The position numbers and the translations under genes are program-made. Source: Acidobacteriota bacterium (lineage in GTDB: Bacteria > Acidobacteriota > Thermoanaerobaculia > Gp7-AA8). Taken from it: a stretch of DNA of 5,716 nt. The DNA is taken from contig QHVX01000167.1 in NCBI GenBank assembly GCA_003222375.1, positions 1 through 5,716 of the forward strand, in the 5' to 3' direction. Each line of letters opens with the position of its first letter. Position 1 is the first letter of the stretch. This document shows positions 1 through 5,290 of the stretch, one piece after another. Under the pieces are notes generated by a model. That model was given only the letters and a program-made list of their open reading frames with translations, was not told where the DNA came from and searched no databases.

Positions 1-392
<392 letters not shown>

Positions 393-402
393 CACCATCA
401 AA

Positions 403-436
403 CCTTCTGCCGTCTGCTTGCTGACTGCTGCCTTCT
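403..436. repeat. Degenerate TTCTGCC-type heptamer tract
   Basis: In the gap after gcvPB a pyrimidine-rich stretch reads CCTTCTGCCGTCTGC, then TTGCTGACTGCTG, then CCTTCT. These units resemble the TTCTGCC heptamer that forms perfect arrays at 2341-2413 in the same window, but with substitutions in most copies. It is best read as a decayed or partial array of the same intergenic repeat family. There is no inverted partner in this gap, so no strong hairpin is predicted. Function unknown; it could equally be leftover repeat sequence with no role. Confidence 0.5.
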
Positions 437-457
437 AAGGCGGCGTCTGGCTTGCAG

Positions 458-463
458 TAGACT
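458..463 (+). promoter_or_regulatory. Possible -10 element (TAGACT) for the AI-2E family gene
   Basis: TAGACT fits the TANNNT core of a housekeeping -10 box. It lies 9 bases before the GTG start at 473, so transcription would begin only a few bases upstream of the start codon. This agrees with the absence of any Shine-Dalgarno-like purine tract before that GTG. No convincing -35 hexamer is seen at the usual 16-18 base spacing, and a six-base match can arise by chance, so this is a weak call. Confidence 0.25.
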
Positions 464-472
464 CAGTCCAGC

Positions 473-2338
473 GTGGCGGTTTTCGAAGACGACGAGGACG
501 ATCTCGACCGGACCATTTCTGCGCGTCGGCCTGGAGTGCCCGAGCCTGCGGCAACGTTCATCGAGAAACGTGCGCAGGAACGGCGGGCGTCGAACACGCG
601 GATCTTCTTCACGACGCTCGTCGTCATCGCGGTCCTCTATCTCGCCAAGCCGGTCGTCGTTCCGATTGCGCTGGCCGTTCTCTTCGCATTCCTGCTGACA
701 CCGATCGTTTCGCTGCTCGAACGGACTTTTCTGCGGCGCACCGGCGCCATCGTGTTATCGGTCGGACTGGCCGTCACGGGCCTGTCCCTCGGCGGTTACT
801 GGATCTACCAGCAGTTCAACGCTGTCGCGCAGGAATCCGCGCAAACCGGCACGCTCCAGCGCGTTGAACAAAAGCTTCGGTTCCTCCGGCGTTCGTCAAC
901 CGGACTGGCGGTCTTCGAAAGATTTCAGCGGACGCTGCAACGCGTGACCGAGCCGCCTGGACCTGAAGAAAAGCCGCTGAGCGTTCGTGTTCTTCCGGAC
1001 AACACAGTTCGCGATCGCTATCGCGCGATGGCTCCGACCGTCGAATTCGTCGCCGCGACATTCCTCGTGGTCGTCCTCGTCTTCTTCCTTCTCAAAGAAC
1101 GCGAACAGATGCGCGACAAATTGTTGCGGCTCGCCGGCCGCGCGCATCTGACCGTGACGACGCAGGCGATCGGCGAGACGTCGCATCGCATCAGCCGCTA
1201 TCTCTTGACCTTCGCGCTCCTCAACCTCGGCTTCGGATTCCTGATCGGCCTCGGGCTGTTTTTTCTCGGCGTGCCGCACGCGGTGTTGTGGGGCGTGTTC
1301 GCAGGATTGATGCGATTCGTTCCATACGTCGGCGCGTTTCTCAGCGCCGCGCTGCCGACTTTTCTGATGATCGCCCTCGCGCCGAATTGGTATTTGCCGT
1401 TGGCGGTGCTCGGACTCTTCATCCTGAGCGATCAGGTGATCGGCGGATTCGTCGAGCCGATCGTCGTGGGCCATCGTGTCGGGGTCTCGCCGATCGCGCT
1501 GCTGGTCTCCGCGATTTTCTGGGGCTGGCTGTGGGGACCGGTCGGATTGCTTCTCGCGACGCCGATATCCGTGTGCCTCACCGTCGGCGGCGAATTCATT
1601 CCGGCGCTGCGAATTTTCTCGATCCTGTTCGGCGCGGAGGATCCGCTGGAGGGATATCTCAGTTTCTACAACCGGCTGCTGCTGCGCGACCGCACCGGCG
1701 CGATCGCGATCGCAGATCGGCACGCGGAGAGCGACACGATGGAAGAGATGTTCACCGATCTTTTCATCCCGACGCTCACGTTTGCGCAAGAGGAGCTCGA
1801 GCGGAAGCGCATCTCGCCCGCGCATGACCACTTCATCAAAGACGTCATCCGCGAGTTGATCATTCGATTCGGCGATCGGAACGCCGGAACGCCCGATCCG
1901 GCGCGTCACATTGTGGCGGTGTCGGTGGCCGGCGAACGTCTTTCGCTCGGCACGCTGATGTTCACGCAGTTGCTGCGCGAGGAAGGGTATTCGATCGACT
2001 ACTTCACCGATTTGCCCGACGACGAGCTCCTGGCATTCATCGCCGAGGTGAAGCCGGAGGCCGTGTTCGTGTCGTGCACGAATCCCGATCACGTCAACAT
2101 CGGCTACGCGCTCATTCAACTCATCAATGAAAAGTCCCCCGAGCTGATGATCGTGGCCGGCGGCTCGGCGTTCGCGCGCGATCGTCAGACGACCCTGGCC
2201 GCCGGCGCGACGTACGTGCCGGCGTCGCTCAGCGAGGCGAAGGAAGACTTCCTGTCGCAACGCAAGATGTCGCGGAAAAAGACAACCCGCTCGATCACGT
2301 TCAGCGGATCGCGGTTCCGTGTACCGCCGCCGGCTTAA
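473..2338 (+). CDS. AI-2E/PerM-family membrane transporter fused to a degenerate cobalamin-binding-like sensor module
   Basis: This is a 621-residue protein in three parts. Residues 1-43 are a cytoplasmic, acidic then basic lead. Residues 44-375 are an AI-2E family (YdiK/PerM/TqsA-like) membrane domain with about seven or eight hydrophobic helices. It carries the family blocks LGVPHAVLWGVFAGLMRFVP (265-284) and EPIVVGHRVGVSPIALLVSA (328-347), plus a soluble stretch at about 115-188 between helices. Residues 391-465 form a predicted helical bundle that aligns by eye with the cap domain of CarH-type B12 sensors; the W-x9-EH motif appears as L442-x9-D452-H453. Residues 478-590 look like the B12-binding Rossmann fold: GERLSLG (487-493) replaces the usual GERHxxG, followed by S534-C-T536 and G563-G564. 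The family average is about 350 residues, so the tail is a large extension. Family members are proposed transporters or permeases, some linked to autoinducer or cation export; the substrate here is unknown. The GTG start has no Shine-Dalgarno. The membrane-domain call is confident, the sensor-module call is moderate. Confidence 0.88.
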   Translation: MAVFEDDEDDLDRTISARRPGVPEPAATFIEKRAQERRASNTRIFFTTLVVIAVLYLAKPVVVPIALAVLFAFLLTPIVSLLERTFLRRTGAIVLSVGLAVTGLSLGGYWIYQQFNAVAQESAQTGTLQRVEQKLRFLRRSSTGLAVFERFQRTLQRVTEPPGPEEKPLSVRVLPDNTVRDRYRAMAPTVEFVAATFLVVVLVFFLLKEREQMRDKLLRLAGRAHLTVTTQAIGETSHRISRYLLTFALLNLGFGFLIGLGLFFLGVPHAVLWGVFAGLMRFVPYVGAFLSAALPTFLMIALAPNWYLPLAVLGLFILSDQVIGGFVEPIVVGHRVGVSPIALLVSAIFWGWLWGPVGLLLATPISVCLTVGGEFIPALRIFSILFGAEDPLEGYLSFYNRLLLRDRTGAIAIADRHAESDTMEEMFTDLFIPTLTFAQEELERKRISPAHDHFIKDVIRELIIRFGDRNAGTPDPARHIVAVSVAGERLSLGTLMFTQLLREEGYSIDYFTDLPDDELLAFIAEVKPEAVFVSCTNPDHVNIGYALIQLINEKSPELMIVAGGSAFARDRQTTLAAGATYVPASLSEAKEDFLSQRKMSRKKTTRSITFSGSRFRVPPPA

Positions 2339-2415
2339 AAGGCAGAAGGCAGAAGGCAGAAGGCAGAAGGCTGAAGTCCTCTAACTACTGCTTTCTGCCT
2401 TCTGCCTTCTGCCTT
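2339..2415. repeat. Inverted heptamer arrays forming a long hairpin; possible bidirectional terminator
   Basis: The left arm has four perfect GGCAGAA units (2341-2368) and a fifth variant GGCTGAA (2369-2375). The right arm has three perfect TTCTGCC units (2393-2413) preceded by a variant. Bases 2339-2361 pair perfectly with 2393-2415 (23 base pairs). The stem can extend inward through a G-T pair and GCAG/CTGC at 2363-2366 and 2388-2391, leaving a small loop. The hairpin fills the gap between the stop codon of the AI-2E gene (2336-2338) and that of hinT (2416-2414), whose bases 2414-2415 lie in the stem. A role in ending transcription of both convergent genes is inferred from position. There is no T-tract on the + side and only TTTT on the - side, so it is not a classic intrinsic terminator. 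Confidence 0.85.
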
Positions 2416-2767
2416 AGCCGGGCGGCCAGCCGAAGTTTCGTCCGCCTAACAGATGAAAGTGAATGTGGAAGACCGTCTGGCCGGCGGCCTCGCCGTGATT
2501 GACGACCACGCGGTAGCCATCGGAGTTGAGATGCAGGTCGCGCGCGATCTGCGCCAGGCGCACCATCGCCGTCCCGACCGCTGCCCCGTCGGCCTCCGAC
2601 ATGTCGTCGAGACTCGGGATGTGTTTTCGCGGGATCACGATGACGTGCGTGGGCGCCTGCGGATTGATGTCGTGGAATGCCACGACATCGGGATCTTCGT
2701 AGACTTTTTTCGCCGGGATCTCGCCATGCGCGATCCGGCAGAAGAGGCAGCGATCACTTCCAGCCAT
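2414..2767 (-). CDS. hinT: HIT-family purine nucleoside phosphoramidase (Hint branch)
   Basis: This 117-residue protein hydrolyses AMP/GMP phosphoramidates and related adenylates in the cytosol. It is a compact full-length Hint protein. The active-site triad is in GQTVFHIHFHLLGGR (96-110), H101-x-H103-x-H105, where the central His is the nucleophile in characterised Hint proteins. FHDINPQAPTH (31-41) and VVVNHG (87-92) match the nucleotide-binding blocks. The C-terminus WPPG is the same as that of animal HINT1. Position T98 is a serine in HINT1. C7 and C10 form a CxxC pair typical of the zinc-bearing variants. The ATG at 2767 is chosen because it puts MAGSDRCLFC at the family's normal N-terminus; the frame continues open upstream inside prmC, but that sequence is unrelated to HIT proteins. 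The gene overlaps the end of prmC by 14 bases, so coupled translation is likely. Confidence 0.95.
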   Translation of the reverse strand: MAGSDRCLFCRIAHGEIPAKKVYEDPDVVAFHDINPQAPTHVIVIPRKHIPSLDDMSEADGAAVGTAMVRLAQIARDLHLNSDGYRVVVNHGEAAGQTVFHIHFHLLGGRNFGWPPG

Positions 2768-3521
2768 GCCGCGATAATACGACGACGCGCGGAATTCCGG
2801 CGAGATCGTTGCGGACGGCGTCGACGTTGAAGTGATGCGCGGCCGCGAGATCGCGCACGGTTTCGAGTTGTCCGAATGCGATCTCGAGAATGATCTGCGC
2901 GCGTCCGGCCTGATCGAGAACTCGCGCGATGACTTCCGTTCCCGCCGGGCCGGGCGTGAGCGCGCCTCGCGGCTCGTGATCGCGCACTTCGGTGGCCAGC
3001 GACTCGATCTCGGCGGACGCGATGTACGGCGGATTCGACACGATCCAGTCAAAGTCCTCGACGAAGGCCGCAAGAAGATCTGAGCCAACCAGCTTGACCG
3101 AACCATTTGCATTCTGAGCGGCCACCGCCAGTGCGCCAGCCGAAATATCTGTTGCCATCACGCGAAGATCCGGCCGCTCCAGTGCCAGCGTCACCGCGAT
3201 GCATCCGCTTCCCGTGCCGATGTCGACGACGCGCGCTCCTCGATCGATGCGCTCGATCGCCGTCTCGACAAGAATCTCGGTTTCGGGACGCGGAATCAGC
3301 ACGCGATCGTCGACGCGAAATTCGCGGCCGAAGAACTCCGTCTTGCCGCGGATGTACTGTAGCGGCTCGCCGGCCAGTCGGCGTCGCATCGCGGCGTCGA
3401 TGCGCGACCCGTCGACCAGCGCCTCGCCATGCGCCAGAACGTACGGAAGCGGCTGCCCGACGAGATCGGAGAGGAGCAGGTCGACGTCGCGGCTGCGATA
3501 GCGCGCGCGGAGCGAATCAAT
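2754..3521 (-). CDS. prmC: Peptide chain release factor N5-glutamine methyltransferase, probably starting at a non-ATG codon
   Basis: PrmC (HemK) uses S-adenosylmethionine to methylate the glutamine of the GGQ motif in release factors RF1 and RF2, speeding peptide release. With a start at the ATT at 3521-3519 the protein has 255 residues. RSRDVDLLLSDLVGQ and LAHGEALV near the N-terminus match the family's RxDAExLLxHVLG helical domain. Then come the linker LAGEPLQYIRGKTEFFG, the conserved IPRPETE (76-82), the AdoMet loop DIGTGSGC (100-107) and the catalytic NPPY (163-166). The first ATG in frame, at 3389, would cut off most of the N-terminal release-factor-binding domain, so it is unlikely to be the real start. 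Upstream of it the only candidate codons are ATT at 3521 and CTG at 3479, 3437 and 3419; the frame closes with TGA at 3536-3534. ATT overlaps the TGA of the ABC gene by one base (ATTGA), suggesting coupling. The start is inferred; the identity is firm. Confidence 0.92.
   Translation of the reverse strand: MDSLRARYRSRDVDLLLSDLVGQPLPYVLAHGEALVDGSRIDAAMRRRLAGEPLQYIRGKTEFFGREFRVDDRVLIPRPETEILVETAIERIDRGARVVDIGTGSGCIAVTLALERPDLRVMATDISAGALAVAAQNANGSVKLVGSDLLAAFVEDFDWIVSNPPYIASAEIESLATEVRDHEPRGALTPGPAGTEVIARVLDQAGRAQIILEIAFGQLETVRDLAAAHHFNVDAVRNDLAGIPRVVVLSRHGWK
2774..2779 (-). promoter_or_regulatory. Possible internal -10 (TATTAT) before hinT
   Basis: On the minus strand TATTAT is followed by six bases and then the hinT ATG at 2767. 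This is the arrangement seen in leaderless transcripts that start at the A of the start codon. No Shine-Dalgarno is present before this ATG. The element lies inside the prmC coding sequence and no -35 match is seen, so it may be chance, with hinT simply translated by coupling from prmC. Confidence 0.22.
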
Positions 3522-4230
3522 CGTTGCCGTAGGTCAGCTCCAGGAAAACATCTTCGAGAGCCCGATTGCTTTTCAGCTCGGGCGTCGTGCCGGTCGCGAT
3601 GATGCGTCCGCGATGCAGGATGCCGATGCGATCGCACACCGCTTCCGCCACCGACATCGTGTGCGTGGTGAGGAATATCGTTTTCTCTTCGGTCGCCAGC
3701 CGCCGCAGCAGGACCTTGACCTGCTTCTGCGCGAGCGCGTCGAGTCCGACCATCGGCTCGTCGATCACCAGAACCGCCGGATCGTGCACCAGCGATGCGA
3801 CGATCACGAGTTTCTGTTTCATCCCGTGCGACAGATTCTCGATCCGCGCATCCGTCCAATCGATGATGTCGAAGTAGCGCAGCAGCTCCAGCGCGCGCGA
3901 TTCGCAATCACGCCATTCGCGGCCGTAGAGATTCGTGACGAACTGGAGCAGCTCGCGGCCGGTCAGCTTCTCATACAGATACGGCCGGTCAGGAACGTAC
4001 CCGACAATCGACTTCGTGCGGGCGCCGTCGGAGCCGACGTCGTGGCCCGCGATCCGCACCACGCCTGAGGTCGGCAGCGATAGGCCGGCGAGAATGCGGA
4101 TGGTCGTCGTCTTGCCGGCGCCGTTCGGGCCCAGGAAGCCGTAAATCTCGCCGGGTGAGACAGTCAGCGAGATATCGTCGACCGCCGTGAACGTCCCGTA
4201 CTTCTTGGTCAAGTTCCGGATTTCAATCAT
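3517..4230 (-). CDS. ABC transporter ATP-binding protein (ABC-2/EcsA-like exporter type), no permease nearby
   Basis: This is a complete 237-residue nucleotide-binding subunit of the kind that pairs with a separate membrane permease. Motifs in order: aromatic residue Y11 near the start, Walker A GPNGAGKTT (34-42), Q-loop region GYVPDRPYLYEKLTG (77-91) with D81 where glutamine is usual, signature LSHGMKQK (133-140), Walker B VLVIDEP (153-159), D-loop GLDA (162-165) and switch histidine H190. The LSHGMKQK signature and the acidic Q-loop residue are seen in multidrug, lantibiotic-immunity and EcsA-like exporters. The substrate cannot be told. It is the first gene of a minus-strand operon with prmC and hinT. 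There is no membrane partner on either side in this window, so the permease must be encoded elsewhere. No Shine-Dalgarno precedes the ATG at 4230. Stop TGA at 3519-3517. Confidence 0.93.
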   Translation of the reverse strand: MIEIRNLTKKYGTFTAVDDISLTVSPGEIYGFLGPNGAGKTTTIRILAGLSLPTSGVVRIAGHDVGSDGARTKSIVGYVPDRPYLYEKLTGRELLQFVTNLYGREWRDCESRALELLRYFDIIDWTDARIENLSHGMKQKLVIVASLVHDPAVLVIDEPMVGLDALAQKQVKVLLRRLATEEKTIFLTTHTMSVAEAVCDRIGILHRGRIIATGTTPELKSNRALEDVFLELTYGND

Positions 4231-4289
4231 CGGGGCGTGTGTATTATCCGCTGGCTGAAAACTTTAGCCGGAGGGAGCCGTAGTAGACC
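4231..4289. promoter_or_regulatory. Divergent promoter region between the ABC ATPase and the ECF sigma gene
   Basis: This 59-base gap must serve both directions. On the + strand TATTAT (4242-4247) is a good -10, giving a leader of about 35 bases for the sigma gene. On the - strand the overlapping GATAAT (4248-4243) matches five of six consensus bases and lies 12 bases before the ABC start codon, giving a very short leader. The two -10 boxes share the same five bases, so the two directions would compete for polymerase. No convincing -35 was found for either. The presence of promoters here follows from gene layout; the exact boxes are tentative. Confidence 0.45.
4270..4277 (+). promoter_or_regulatory. 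Ribosome binding site (GGAGGGAG) of the ECF sigma gene
   Basis: A strong purine tract, GGAGGGAG, ends 12 bases before the ATG at 4290. The sequence is near-ideal for pairing with 16S rRNA, but the gap is longer than the usual 5-9 bases. No in-frame alternative start lies closer, and MAEREQLDDRALVARIL is a typical ECF sigma beginning, so the ATG at 4290 is kept. Confidence 0.55.
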
Positions 4290-4874
4290 ATGGCCGAACG
4301 TGAGCAACTCGATGACCGCGCCCTGGTGGCGCGAATCCTCGAGGGCGATCGCGACCGTTTTACGGACCTGGTCCGACGCTATGAGAAGCGCGTCATCAAC
4401 TACGTCTACCGGATCACGCATCGTTACGAAGAAGCGCACGATCTGGCCCAGGACATCTTCGTGAAGGTCTATCTCGCGCTCGATCGCTACGATTCAAAGT
4501 ACCAGTTTTCGACCTGGCTCTTTCGAATCGCGCAGAATGCCGCCATCGACGTTCTCCGCAAGAAGACCGTGATCGAAGTGCCGCTGGCGCGGCCGACCGA
4601 AGACGAGCCGCAGAAGGAGCGCGAGTTTGCCGATCCAGGCGTCTCGCCCTATCGCGCGCTGAAAAACAAACAGCTCGGCGCGGCAATCGAGAAAGCAGTG
4701 GAGAATCTGCCGCCCGATTATCGAGAATTGATCCAGCTGCGCCATTTCGCAGAGCTGTCGTACGAAGAAATCGCATCGATGAAGAGGCTCCCGCTCGGCA
4801 CGGTCAAGAACAAGCTTTTTCGCGCACGCAATCTGCTGAAGGAGCAGCTCGACACTTTCGTCGAACCTCTATGA
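4290..4874 (+). CDS. RNA polymerase ECF-type sigma factor (RpoE-like)
   Basis: This 194-residue sigma-70 family factor has only regions 2 and 4, the ECF layout. Region 2 covers about residues 25-92: it starts with FTDLVRRYEKRVINYVYRI, carries the core-binding DLAQDIFVKVYLALDRYD (51-68) and ends with the -10-reading STWLFRIAQNAAIDVLRKK (74-92). A charged linker with E/D/P/K residues spans about 93-130. Region 4 spans about 131-188, with LPPDYRELIQLRHFAELSYEEIA and the helix-turn-helix ending in LPLGTVKNKLFRARNLLKEQL. Length and motifs are normal for RpoE-type factors. Its stop overlaps the next gene's start as ATGA (4871-4874), and that gene encodes a probable membrane anti-sigma factor. The usual reading is a membrane-held sigma released by an envelope signal. 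The regulon and signal are not visible here. Confidence 0.95.
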   Translation: MAEREQLDDRALVARILEGDRDRFTDLVRRYEKRVINYVYRITHRYEEAHDLAQDIFVKVYLALDRYDSKYQFSTWLFRIAQNAAIDVLRKKTVIEVPLARPTEDEPQKEREFADPGVSPYRALKNKQLGAAIEKAVENLPPDYRELIQLRHFAELSYEEIASMKRLPLGTVKNKLFRARNLLKEQLDTFVEPL

Positions 4875-5290
4875 ACGCCGACTGTCAACGCTACGCCGAA
4901 AGTCCTGAAGCGAACCTCGCGCATCTTCGCGACTGTCTTGCCTGCCGCGAGCTGTACGCGCTCCTCGACGCGCGGGTCGAATCGAAGGCCGTCAACGTCG
5001 ACGCGTTGCCGATGGCCGGGTGGGAGGGGGCGGGATATCGATCGTGGCCGTTGGTGATCGGCGGCGCGCTGGCACTTCTGACAATCGCGTTCTCCCTTTG
5101 CATGATTGCCGGAATTTCACTCTTCAGCGCGATGTCGGCCGGAGCGCGATTCGACTGGCGCGGAACGCTCGCGATGGCGGATGAGGCTGTGCGGCCGCTA
5201 GGCCCGATCGGATTTGCGGCGGCGTTCCTGGTCGTCAACACGCTTCTCGTGCTCCTGCTCCGCCGCGCGCCGCGAGGTATCGATGCGTAA
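4871..5290 (+). CDS. Probable membrane anti-sigma factor with compact zinc-finger motif
   Basis: A 139-residue protein starting in an ATGA overlap with the sigma gene. The N-terminus has C5 and then H18-x3-C22-x2-C25 (HLRDCLAC), the core of the ZAS/zf-HC2 fold by which many anti-sigma factors bind region 2 and 4 of ECF sigmas. The stretch between the first cysteine and the histidine is only about 13 residues, shorter than the usual region containing a YLDGEL-like helix. Two hydrophobic helices follow at about 59-86 and 110-130, joined by a loop of about 23 residues with WRGTLAMADEA, and a short basic tail RRAPRG. With both termini cytoplasmic the zinc motif can reach the sigma factor. The anti-sigma role is inferred from the motif and the gene coupling; overall sequence identity to a known family was not recognised. 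Confidence 0.72.
   Translation: MNADCQRYAESPEANLAHLRDCLACRELYALLDARVESKAVNVDALPMAGWEGAGYRSWPLVIGGALALLTIAFSLCMIAGISLFSAMSAGARFDWRGTLAMADEAVRPLGPIGFAAAFLVVNTLLVLLLRRAPRGIDA
5274..5277 (+). promoter_or_regulatory. Ribosome binding site (GAGG) for the third gene of the sigma operon
   Basis: GAGG lies five bases before the ATG at 5283, an ideal spacing, inside the end of the anti-sigma gene. It supports the ATG at 5283 as the start and shows that the organism does use Shine-Dalgarno pairing for some genes. Confidence 0.5.

Noticed and set aside
456..463. Shared AGTAGAC string before the AI-2E start (about 456-462) and before the sigma start (4283-4288 region) as a common operator
   Set aside because: Only about seven bases match, distances to the start codons differ, and no extended or palindromic similarity surrounds them.
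896..2260. A 454-codon open frame on the minus strand opposite the AI-2E gene
   Set aside because: Composition is rich in Arg, Glu, Asp and His with no recognisable domain, as expected from the antisense of a GC-rich gene. The + strand frame has clear family motifs along its whole length.
2341..2413. CRISPR array or transposon ends
   Set aside because: The repeat unit is only seven bases with no spacers, there is no cas gene and no transposase, and no target-site duplication is visible. A simple heptamer hairpin explains it.
2768..3112. Longer version of hinT starting upstream inside prmC
   Set aside because: The frame is open upstream but its translation is Arg/Ser-rich with no HIT similarity, while MAGSDRCLFC at 2767 matches the normal Hint N-terminus.
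3107..3532. Plus-strand open frames opposite prmC and the ABC gene
   Set aside because: Low-complexity Arg/Pro/Ser-rich translations without motifs; the minus-strand genes have full sets of catalytic motifs in the same bases.
4258..4285. ECF-type autoregulatory promoter (AAAACTTT as -35, CGTAGTA as -10) before the sigma gene
   Set aside because: AAAACTTT partly resembles GGAACTTT, but the distance to CGTAGTA is about 13 bases, shorter than the usual 16-17, and the resulting start would waste the strong GGAGGGAG site.
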